Positions 1-5,772 of a stretch of DNA of 11,020 nucleotides are shown here, piece by piece. The position numbers and the translations under genes were made by a program. Under the pieces are notes generated by a model. That model was not told the origin of the DNA, ran no database searches, and saw nothing but the letters and a program-made list of their open reading frames with translations. Each line of letters begins with the position of its first letter. Positions within the stretch are counted from its first letter, which is position 1. The stretch comes from Nitrososphaerales archaeon TH5894. GTDB lineage: Archaea; Thermoproteota; Nitrososphaeria; Nitrososphaerales; Nitrososphaeraceae. The stretch covers positions 1 through 11,020 of the forward strand of contig JAATVK010000259.1 of assembly GCA_014523485.1 (NCBI GenBank), read 5' to 3'.

Positions 1-1
1 A

Positions 2-121
2 GTAAGAGTCTATGCACGTTTAGTTGAACTTGGAGCTGAAACACCAGGAAGGAATCCATACGTTGCAGAAATGTACAAGCTAGCATTAGAAGGAAAATTA
101 TACAGCAGATCTATTCCATAA
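2..121 (+). CDS. C-terminal end of an unidentified protein (partial)
   Basis: The first 39 codons visible are open and end in TAA; the rest of the gene lies left of the window. The tail reads as a normal soluble protein end, with the stretch VELGAETPGRNPYVAEMYKL followed by ALEGKLYSRSIP. Its composition (Gly, Pro, Arg, Glu, aromatic residues) suits a conserved metabolic enzyme and is richer in G+C-coded residues than the proteins downstream. I could not match this tail to a family with confidence, so no function is given. The stop codon runs directly into an A/G pentanucleotide repeat and then a T-rich terminator, so this is probably the last gene of its transcript. Confidence 0.7.
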   Translation, partial: VRVYARLVELGAETPGRNPYVAEMYKLALEGKLYSRSIP

Positions 122-140
122 AAGAAAAGAAAAGAAAAGA
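119..140. repeat. AAAAG tandem repeat after the stop codon
   Basis: About four copies of the pentamer AAAAG begin at the stop codon of the left-edge gene. It is a simple low-complexity repeat, probably from slippage. It immediately precedes the T-rich tract. Confidence 0.7.
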
Positions 141-149
141 AGAATTTCA

Positions 150-186
150 AACATTATTTTATTTTTTTTTTTTGTTTTAAACAAAA
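150..186 (+). terminator. T-rich transcription terminator
   Basis: A T-rich stretch containing an uninterrupted T12 run (162-173) follows the left-edge gene by about 40 nt. It overlaps the odd palindrome TTTTGTTT-T-AAACAAAA (170-186). Archaeal RNA polymerase terminates mainly at oligo-T tracts in the non-template strand, so this is a good candidate end for the upstream transcript. Confidence 0.6.
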
Positions 187-261
187 TTTTGCTATTTTTT
201 GAACTATAAGTAATTTATAAAGTCTTTTTAGAAGGGAATAAATAAAAACATCTAATAAATA

Positions 262-269
262 TTAAATAT
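262..269 (+). promoter_or_regulatory. Candidate TATA box for the 298 gene
   Basis: TTAAATAT lies about 32 nt before the TTG start. This is slightly further than the usual leaderless spacing, so a leader of a few nucleotides is possible. The region is AT-rich and chance matches are common. Confidence 0.3.
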
Positions 270-297
270 GTCATAATGACTATATCTACTATTATTA

Positions 298-642
298 TTG
301 AATCAATGTTATATATGTGGATCTAGATTTGGTGAAATAATCTGTGCATATTGTAATCAGACAGTATGTACTTCGTGTTTGATTCTATCTGAAAGAAAAT
401 GCAAAAGATGTGCAATTTCAAATAAAAAACCTCCAGGATTTCTAAGAAGAAATGGACCTTACATTCTTTTGGTTGTGGCGATGTGGTTTTTTGTTTCAGG
501 CTTATATCCATTTCCTTATTTTTATGCTGTTGGAATTCCAGTAGATAATGTATTAATGCAACCTGTTCTTATTGCCACTGCCATACTCTTAATTCCATTT
601 ATTTTTATGATGTTTGCATGGAGAAAAAGCCCTACATATTAA
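298..642 (+). CDS. Small zinc-binding membrane protein
   Basis: A 114-residue protein of unknown function. The N-terminal 40 residues carry four CxxC pairs (C4/C7, C16/C19, C24/C27, C35/C38), enough for two zinc sites in a RING-like or double zinc-ribbon arrangement. A basic segment (43-52, KKPPGFLRRN) leads into two hydrophobic helices at about 54-72 and 86-108, so the zinc domain and the C-terminal RKSPTY end probably face the same side, most likely the cytoplasm. The start is TTG: an in-frame TGA stands 18 nt upstream, no in-frame ATG precedes the first Cys pair, and the ATG at 306 is out of frame. It is transcribed alone, between a terminator and the XPB promoter. The role could be protein-protein or nucleic-acid binding at the membrane; the sequence does not decide. 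Confidence 0.7.
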   Translation: MNQCYICGSRFGEIICAYCNQTVCTSCLILSERKCKRCAISNKKPPGFLRRNGPYILLVVAMWFFVSGLYPFPYFYAVGIPVDNVLMQPVLIATAILLIPFIFMMFAWRKSPTY

Positions 643-684
643 ATTATGATATATAAATTCAAGATATATATTGAATGCGATTTC

Positions 685-692
685 TTTTTAAG
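685..692 (+). promoter_or_regulatory. Candidate TATA box for XPB
   Basis: TTTTTAAG is centred about 27 nt before the TTG start at 715. This is the spacing expected for a leaderless archaeal transcript that begins at the start codon. No Shine-Dalgarno sequence is seen before this start, which fits. Confidence 0.4.
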
Positions 693-714
693 AGATAATT
701 GTTTAATATATTAA

Positions 715-2091
715 TTGTCTATAAATACTAAAGTAAACCTTTACTATGATAAGGGTTCTATTGTTATTTCTGGAATTAATCAAATTCCCTATTCATTAAT
801 AGATCCAAGAACAAATCAATTACGAGCACAAGCATTACATTATCAAGATATTATTACATATTTGCAAAATAGTGGTATTGGATATAACAATAATGTTATG
901 GATTTAATTCCTCTTCCAAATTTGAAAATTGAAAATGTACAATTATCATTACGATCCTATCAAAAAAAAGCAATTGAAAATTGGATTACTGCAGGAAAGA
1001 AAGGATGTATAATATTACCTACAGGGTCAGGAAAGACTATAATAGCAATCAAATTAATCGAAATAGTAAATTCTTCTACACTGATTGTTGTTCCAACCTT
1101 GGATCTTATGGAGCAATGGACAGAATTTTTATCAAAATATTTTCAAAAAATAGAAATTGGAAATATTGGTGGGGGTACATCTAACATCACGGGTATCACT
1201 GTATCTACATATGATTCAGCTTATATTCGCTCATCATTTATAGGAAACAAATTTGCATTTGTAATATTTGATGAATTACATCATTTGGCTGCACCAGGAT
1301 ACAGAACTATTGCAGAACAATTTATAGCTCCATATAGATTAGGTTTGACTGCTACATATGAACGTGAAGATAATCTACATTTAGATTTTCCTAGATTAGT
1401 TGGAGGAATAGTATATCAGTCATTTGTTAATGAGTTAGCCAAGGATAAACATATTGCATCTTTTATAGTAGAGAAAAGATATGTTAAATTATTACCTGAA
1501 GAGGAAATAGAATATCACAAAAATTACAATCAATATTTGTCTTATTTACGGGAACTAGGAATTAGATATGGTCAAATTGGATTTCAAAAATTAATTATGA
1601 TATCAGGAAAAAATCAGTATGCTCGAAATGCATTACTGGCAAGAAATAAAGCTTTAGATATTGCATTAAATAGCGAATCTAAAATTGAAGAATTGCGTAA
1701 AATTCTTATTGAAAATCCACATACGAAAACAATTATATTTACACAACATAATAAATTAGTTTATTTAATTTCCAATAAATTTCTAATTCCTTTTATAACT
1801 CACAAGTCTAGTAAACAAGAAAGAGAAGATGCATTAAATGGTTTTAGAGATGGCAGATATAGGGTTTTAGTAACTTCAAAAGTTTTAGATGAAGGAGTTG
1901 ATGTTCCTGATGCTGAATTAGGAATAATAGTTAGTGGTACTGGAAGCAAAAGAGAATTTATTCAAAGACTTGGACGTTTACTAAGAACAAAACCGAATAA
2001 TAAAAATGCAAAACTTATAGAAATTATATCTTCAGGAACAAGCGAAATTAATACAAGTATTAAACGAAAACAGGCTTTGAAAAATATATAA
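715..2091 (+). CDS. xpb: Archaeal XPB (Rad25) superfamily 2 DNA helicase
   Basis: A 458-residue ATP-dependent 3'-5' DNA helicase of the XPB/Rad25 family, which in archaea opens damaged or bubble DNA and partners the nuclease Bax1. Residues 1-75 would be the damage-recognition-type N-terminal domain. Motif Q/I region with Walker A PTGSGKT at 102-108; DELH box at 186-189; motif III TAT at 212-214, followed directly by the XPB-specific RED tripeptide at 217-219 (TATYERED). A thumb-like insertion region follows, then motif V (LDEGVDVPDA, 391-400) and motif VI QRLGRLLR at 417-424. Length and motif order agree with archaeal XPB, and all key residues are present. The TTG start is chosen because the TATA-like box fits and no in-frame ATG lies nearby. 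No bax1 gene is next to it; a Hef-like helicase follows after 248 nt with its own promoter. Function is inferred from family. Confidence 0.93.
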   Translation: MSINTKVNLYYDKGSIVISGINQIPYSLIDPRTNQLRAQALHYQDIITYLQNSGIGYNNNVMDLIPLPNLKIENVQLSLRSYQKKAIENWITAGKKGCIILPTGSGKTIIAIKLIEIVNSSTLIVVPTLDLMEQWTEFLSKYFQKIEIGNIGGGTSNITGITVSTYDSAYIRSSFIGNKFAFVIFDELHHLAAPGYRTIAEQFIAPYRLGLTATYEREDNLHLDFPRLVGGIVYQSFVNELAKDKHIASFIVEKRYVKLLPEEEIEYHKNYNQYLSYLRELGIRYGQIGFQKLIMISGKNQYARNALLARNKALDIALNSESKIEELRKILIENPHTKTIIFTQHNKLVYLISNKFLIPFITHKSSKQEREDALNGFRDGRYRVLVTSKVLDEGVDVPDAELGIIVSGTGSKREFIQRLGRLLRTKPNNKNAKLIEIISSGTSEINTSIKRKQALKNI

Positions 2092-2307
2092 TTATATACT
2101 TTAAAAATTATTAATACAATAATAATTCTTATGTTCCTATTATATATTACTAATAATAAATATTATTTTATGTTTTATATTTCGGATAAATAGAGATCAT
2201 TTTAGTAATATTTTTTATGATTATAAAAAATATTAAATATATTTCATATTTATCAATAATAAAGTATTATAAAAAATAAAAACAAAAAGAATTAAATTAT
2301 TTAGTAC

Positions 2308-2315
2308 AATATATT
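2308..2315 (+). promoter_or_regulatory. Candidate TATA box for the Hef-like helicase
   Basis: AATATATT is centred about 28 nt before the ATG at 2340. This supports a separate leaderless transcript rather than read-through from xpb. The 248-nt gap between the two genes (2092-2339) is extremely AT-rich and shows nothing else. Confidence 0.45.
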
Positions 2316-2339
2316 GTTTGTAATAAATACATTTGTCAT

Positions 2340-4607
2340 ATGTCAGACTTTAGAAATAAAAAAGAAGAACGCATACATGAAATGCAGAGATTCATAGTAC
2401 ACCCACTTATAAAAAATAATTCTATTGAATCTAGATTGTATCAGAATATTATTTTTAATTCATGCAAAGATAAAAATTCGTTAATTGTTCTCCCTACCTC
2501 TCTAGGTAAAACTGTTATTTCTGCACTGATCTGTGCTGAAATTTTGTTTAATTATAAACAAAATAAAATCTTAATAATGGCACCAACTCGCCCCTTGGTA
2601 TTACAACACTTGTTATCTTTTTCTTCATTTCTTAAAGTATTGGATGATCAAAAAATATTGGTAACAGGTAAAATTTCTCCTTCAACACGAAAAATGGTAT
2701 GGGATAATAAAACAATAAAATTGATTTTTGCTACACCCGAAGTAATAAGAAATGATTTGAATGAATCACGTCTAAACTTGAAGGATTTTGGATTGATAGT
2801 TTTCGATGAAGCTCATAGAGCTATAAAAGATTATGCTTACACTCTTATTTCGAAAAAATACATGGAACAATCACCAAATCCTCTTATTGTAGCTATGACT
2901 GCAAGTCCTGGCTCTGAGAAAAACAGAATAGAACAATTATGTAGGAATCTTTACATAGAACACATTGAATATCGAAATGAAGAAGATGTTGATGTCAAAC
3001 CATATGTGAACCCTATAGAATTAAAATGGGAATTTACAGAATTATCAGAAGAATATAGACAAATTATAGTATTATTCAAATCTATGTTACAAGAAAAATT
3101 ACGATGGTTAATTTTTAGAGGATTAATAAAAAAAAATAATATAGATTATGTATTTAAAAGAGATTTATTAGAACTTGGAGAGATTTTACAAAGAAATTTA
3201 AAGTTTACTTTAAATGAAGAAAAAGGACCGTTATATCTAGCTCTGTTGAATCAATCTGCTGCTCTATCTTTGATGTACTGTATAGAACTAATAGAAAGTC
3301 AAGGACCATTTTCTCTAAAAACCTTTATAAAAAGAATGGAATCAAGTGAAGGAAAAGCACATTCATTAATTCTGAAAGATCCTCGAATGAAGGATATTTT
3401 TAAACTATTAGAAAATGTTACTGAACATCCTAAACTCATTTATATTCTTGATCTATGTAAAAAAGAAAAATTAGATACTTATGCAAATAAAAACTCCAAT
3501 GTATTATTAAATGATAAGAGTCCTCAAATTTTGATATTTTCACATTATAGAGACACTGCAACTCATATTGTAGATGAATTGAACAAAACGGGAATCAAAT
3601 CATTTAGATTTGTTGGTCAATCTACTAGAAACAATGACATTGGAATGAATCAAACTGAGCAATCTGCTATTTTGGATTCATTTAGGAAAAAAGAATTTAA
3701 TGTACTTGTTGCAACATCAATAGCAGAAGAAGGATTAGACATTCCTGAAGTTAAATTAGTTATATTTTATGAACCAGTAGCTAGTGAAATTAGACACATA
3801 CAAAGAAAAGGTAGGACTGGAAGAAAATCAAGTGGAAATGTAATAATCCTAGCAGCAAAAGATACTGTTGATATGCGTATTTTATTTGCAAATAAGAGAC
3901 GAATAGAAAAAATGAAAACAATTTTTACCTCAATAAAAACAATTCTAAATCCAATTTCACGACTCCCGATACCATATAATCGTATGACGGAATTGGAACT
4001 AGCAGATCTTGATAAGAACTTAAACATAGAACAAAAAAAATTAAATGGAAAAGAATTAAAATATGAAGATAGTGAAAGGAAAGTAATTGAAAAAATTAAG
4101 GTTAAAAATGCAATAATAGATCAAATTCCAAAGCTTCAAATTGGAACGATAACAAAAACTGAGAATAATTTAATAGAAAAGGCATACAGACACATTTATA
4201 ATTTTTTAATAGATGAAAGAAATAATAAAAATTCATCATTATCATCATCATCATTTGACTTATCCTATCTTAATGAGAAATTTACATTTGATACACATAT
4301 TATATTACAAGCCCTAAAGAAATTAGAGAAGCAACAGATAATTAAAATAAAAAATAATAAATTAATAACTTTAAATCGATTACCACCAAATAAATCAACA
4401 GGAAGAGAATATAATATCTACGTGGAAAAAATTTTACCTGGCAAAGCCTATGTTCTAGTAAATGAAAAATGGTATGCCTTGCTAAACTATTATGATTATG
4501 AGGGACCTAGAAACCTTTTAAAAAAGGGATCAGAATTTAAAGCTATTGCAGAATTATATACTAATGAAAATAACTTTTGCATTAGAATAAAGGAAATAAT
4601 ATTTTAA
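2340..4607 (+). CDS. hef: Hef/FANCM-type helicase lacking a nuclease domain
   Basis: A 755-residue superfamily 2 helicase of the Hef/FANCM/MPH1 group, which acts on stalled replication forks and branched DNA. Visible motifs: Walker A PTSLGKT at 52-58, motif Ia APTRP at 81-85, motif II DEAH at 156-159, motif III TAS at 187-189, an insertion between the two RecA domains (about 225-390), motif V (VATSIAEEGLDIPE, 457-470) and motif VI QRKGRTGR at 488-495. Euryarchaeal Hef continues into an XPF-type nuclease with an ERK..D centre and helix-hairpin-helix repeats; I see neither here. Instead, residues 540-630 are charged and helical, 631-638 is Ser-rich, 638-677 looks like a winged helix (helices, then KIKNNKLITL), and 690-755 is beta-rich, possibly an OB or S1-like fold. 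The Walker A has Ser where PTGLGKT is usual. Helicase call firm; C-terminal domain names tentative. Confidence 0.88.
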   Translation: MSDFRNKKEERIHEMQRFIVHPLIKNNSIESRLYQNIIFNSCKDKNSLIVLPTSLGKTVISALICAEILFNYKQNKILIMAPTRPLVLQHLLSFSSFLKVLDDQKILVTGKISPSTRKMVWDNKTIKLIFATPEVIRNDLNESRLNLKDFGLIVFDEAHRAIKDYAYTLISKKYMEQSPNPLIVAMTASPGSEKNRIEQLCRNLYIEHIEYRNEEDVDVKPYVNPIELKWEFTELSEEYRQIIVLFKSMLQEKLRWLIFRGLIKKNNIDYVFKRDLLELGEILQRNLKFTLNEEKGPLYLALLNQSAALSLMYCIELIESQGPFSLKTFIKRMESSEGKAHSLILKDPRMKDIFKLLENVTEHPKLIYILDLCKKEKLDTYANKNSNVLLNDKSPQILIFSHYRDTATHIVDELNKTGIKSFRFVGQSTRNNDIGMNQTEQSAILDSFRKKEFNVLVATSIAEEGLDIPEVKLVIFYEPVASEIRHIQRKGRTGRKSSGNVIILAAKDTVDMRILFANKRRIEKMKTIFTSIKTILNPISRLPIPYNRMTELELADLDKNLNIEQKKLNGKELKYEDSERKVIEKIKVKNAIIDQIPKLQIGTITKTENNLIEKAYRHIYNFLIDERNNKNSSLSSSSFDLSYLNEKFTFDTHIILQALKKLEKQQIIKIKNNKLITLNRLPPNKSTGREYNIYVEKILPGKAYVLVNEKWYALLNYYDYEGPRNLLKKGSEFKAIAELYTNENNFCIRIKEIIF

Positions 4608-4636
4608 TAATGTTCTAGAAGAAGAAATATGGGATT

Positions 4637-4673
4637 GGAGATACCGCAGACACTTCAGTCAACAAATATCTCC
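4637..4673. repeat. Inverted repeat, 7-bp arms
   Basis: GGAGATA (4637-4643) and TATCTCC (4667-4673) are perfectly complementary around a 23-nt loop. It lies in a patch of about 100 nt with clearly higher G+C than its surroundings. It could form a hairpin in RNA from either strand. Confidence 0.45.
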
Positions 4674-4785
4674 TTATTCGGTCGACAACCAAGGTCAACC
4701 TATACTAAGAGAGCTGCTCGTTCTTTATGTGTTTCAGATATAAACAAACAAAGATTGTTTTAGTTATTTCGTTGATAAAACTTTA

Positions 4786-4834
4786 CTTCTTAAACCAATT
4801 AATTATTTTTTATTAATCTGTCTATCTTAAGAAG
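4786..4834. repeat. Inverted repeat, 8-bp arms
   Basis: CTTCTTAA (4786-4793) pairs with TTAAGAAG (4827-4834), and ATTAAT (4798-4803) with ATTAAT (4812-4817) can pair inside it. The inner part is AT-only, so chance is a serious alternative. Confidence 0.35.
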
Positions 4835-4855
4835 GTATTAGAGAATAAACATGTT

Positions 4856-5020
4856 TTAGAAAAGATCTTTTGGAACTTCTTGGGAAAAATAGCCTTCTTC
4901 TCTAAATTCTGGATGAATCTCTGCCAAGGCTTTGTAATTTATTCTTGATGAAGTAATAAAACATAACAGAAATTTATAAATACTCTTTCTATCATTTCTT
5001 GTCGTTCTACAGACGAACAA
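4856..5020 (-). CDS. Small reading frame or gene remnant, unknown
   Basis: A 54-codon frame from a TTG at 5020. The C-terminal half (INYKALAEIHPEFREEGYFS, then QEVPKDLF) has a balanced, coding-like mix of residues, unlike random translation of AT-rich DNA. The N-terminal half (MFVCRTTRNDRKSIYKFLLC) is less convincing, and in that part a different frame reads ERQEMIERVFINF before a stop. This could mean one frameshift in a decayed gene. The frame overlaps a strong TATA box that points the other way (4973-4982), so it may not be a working gene. No family is recognised. Confidence 0.25.
   Translation of the reverse strand: MFVCRTTRNDRKSIYKFLLCFITSSRINYKALAEIHPEFREEGYFSQEVPKDLF
4973..4982 (+). 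promoter_or_regulatory. Strong TATA box with no gene behind it
   Basis: TTTATAAATA preceded by the purine-rich AGAAA (BRE-like) is one of the best matches to the archaeal promoter consensus in the window. Transcription rightwards would start near 5003. No reading frame follows, but a strong stem-loop does (5033-5091), so the product may be a non-coding RNA. Confidence 0.5.
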
Positions 5021-5095
5021 ATATCAAGTCATGTCATAGTCTAGTCTTAACAACATCATTGCTTGCAGTAACAACATGTTAAGGCTATGACAATT
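5003..5095 (+). ncRNA. Candidate structured small RNA
   Basis: The predicted transcript from the TATA box at 4973 would begin near 5003. It opens with a small hairpin possibility (GTTC 5004-5007 with GAAC 5015-5018) and then forms a long stem: GTCATAG (5033-5039) with CTATGAC (5085-5091), and inside it CTTAAC (5046-5051) with GTTAAG (5078-5083). That is 13 pairs, seven plus six, broken by an asymmetric internal loop, with a terminal loop of 26 nt. The 3' end is not defined: only A/T-rich sequence follows, without a clear T-run. I do not recognise a known RNA family. The ends are estimates. Confidence 0.3.
5033..5091. repeat. Long two-part inverted repeat
   Basis: Outer arms are GTCATAG and CTATGAC; inner arms are CTTAAC and GTTAAG. 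Six unpaired bases on the left side face one on the right. The arms contain G/C at several positions, which makes chance pairing less likely than for the purely A/T palindromes nearby. Confidence 0.65.
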
Positions 5096-5281
5096 ATTAA
5101 TAATAATTATTAATCAATCACTTTATCTAGCAATGTTACTTACTATTATTATAAACTAAACAAATTACGAAACAATTTTCAGCATTATATTGAATAAAAT
5201 TATTAGATAATAAAAAAATCAAATTATTAAATATTATTAAAAATAATTAATATTACAGTAAGAACTACCTCTGCTGTCCAA

Positions 5282-5357
5282 CCATAGTCTTCCTCTCTCT
5301 ATATATGCTGTCATTGCTCCGGTTTATAAGAAGAAGAGTAGAAGTGGTAGACTATGG
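5282..5357. repeat. Inverted repeat, 8-bp arms with 60-nt loop
   Basis: CCATAGTC (5282-5289) is complementary to GACTATGG (5350-5357). The loop has a pyrimidine-rich left side (TTCCTCTCTC) and a purine-rich right side (AAGAAGAAGAG) that can extend the stem imperfectly. The heptamer CATAGTC also occurs in the left arm region of the previous stem (5035-5041). A TATA-like TTTATAAG sits in the loop (5323-5330). Confidence 0.5.
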
Positions 5358-5445
5358 CATTTAAATTACCTCAAAGGATTAAATAACAGGTAGCGTAAAG
5401 GTCAATACAGTCCAAAGAAAAATCAGAATTGATTTTCATAGCTTT

Positions 5446-5475
5446 CTATTATTGAACTGTTCTTCTCAATAATAG
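5446..5475. repeat. Perfect 10-bp hairpin
   Basis: CTATTATTGA (5446-5455) and TCAATAATAG (5466-5475) pair perfectly around a 10-nt loop. Flanks CATAGC (left) and GCTGGTTATG (right) could extend it with bulges. There is no T-run next to it, so it is not an obvious terminator. It lies 65 nt beyond the stop of the minus-strand small peptide gene at 5540. Confidence 0.6.
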
Positions 5476-5539
5476 CTGGTTATGGCTTCTTTTTTACTAC
5501 TAACAATAGCAATAATATTATTTACCTATAAACAGTAGT

Positions 5540-5680
5540 TTAATCAACCACTAATGCAGGTAATAGTTTATTAGTAGTTGTGATTGGCATAATTCCTAAT
5601 TCTGCTACTATACTTGGGATATTACAATATAAAATAAGAGTACTAATAATTAATAATGATAATGATAAAATTTTTATCAT
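5540..5680 (-). CDS. Candidate small secreted or membrane peptide
   Basis: A 46-codon frame from an ATG at 5680 to a TAA at 5540. The N-terminus looks like a signal peptide: MIK, then a hydrophobic stretch of about 16 residues (ILSLSLLIISTLILYC), then a short mature part with IPSIVAELGIMPITTT and ending in LLPALVVD. An in-frame ATG 15 nt upstream (5695) would add MHDYK. The frame is short, so chance is possible, but the layout of a charged start, hydrophobic core and polar tail is not what random AT-rich DNA usually gives. Inverted repeats overlap both its start (5662-5680) and its 3' end (5542-5585). It is convergent with nothing and divergent from the cyclase gene at 5773, with a shared upstream region of about 90 nt. 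No family is recognised. Confidence 0.4.
   Translation of the reverse strand: MIKILSLSLLIISTLILYCNIPSIVAELGIMPITTTNKLLPALVVD
5542..5585. repeat. Imperfect 13-bp inverted repeat
   Basis: AATCAACCACTAA (5542-5554) pairs with TTAGTAGTTGTGATT (5571-5585) with one mismatch and a small bulge, around a 16-nt loop. It covers the last codons of the minus-strand small frame, so it could end or protect that transcript. Confidence 0.5.
5662..5680. repeat. 19-bp palindrome over a start codon
   Basis: ATGATAAAA (5662-5670), one T, then TTTTATCAT (5672-5680) form a near-perfect palindrome. Its right arm contains the complement of the ATG start of the small minus-strand frame. It could be a binding site for a dimeric regulator, or chance in A/T-rich DNA. 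Confidence 0.45.
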
Positions 5681-5772
5681 TTTATAATCATGCATTTGAT
5701 CCACTATTCAATAATTAAATTATCTTGTATTCTTCTGAAATAATTAAAAAGGAGATGCAATTTTGATATAAT

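Larger units (their letters stand above)
4608..5772. other. Long gene-poor, hairpin-rich region
   Basis: No reading frame above about 55 codons is convincing in these 1165 nt, although the surrounding genes are packed with gaps of 30-340 nt. What it does hold: a 100-nt patch of about 44% G+C by my count (4629-4730), six or more inverted repeats (4637, 4786, 5033, 5282, 5446, 5542, 5662), a strong TATA box without a gene (4973), and two small minus-strand frames (4856-5020 and 5540-5680). Mixed candidates are structured RNAs, short-peptide genes and decayed genes. No tRNA or rRNA, no transposase fragment and no matching terminal repeats at the edges were seen. Confidence 0.6.

Noticed and set aside
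3767..4027. 86-codon minus-strand frame inside the Hef-like gene
   Set aside because: It is antisense to helicase motif VI and beyond; no promoter or coding character of its own.
4946..5020. C/D-box RNA, from a TGATGA C-box match at 4946
   Set aside because: No CTGA D box follows at a suitable distance.
5261..5314. Short minus-strand frame starting MTAYIERGRLWLDSRG
   Set aside because: About 25 codons only and overlapping an inverted repeat arm; no support beyond an ATG.
5352..5386. Short + strand frame MAFKLPQRIK behind a TATA-like TTTATAAG
   Set aside because: Stops after 10 codons, and all three frames meet stops soon after; too short to claim.
4608..5772. Possible insertion element or MITE
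   Set aside because: No matching terminal inverted repeats at the edges, no target-site duplication that I can see, and no transposase-like protein in any frame.
4608..5772. CRISPR array
   Set aside because: The inverted repeats differ in sequence and spacing; there is no regularly repeated unit with spacers and no cas gene.
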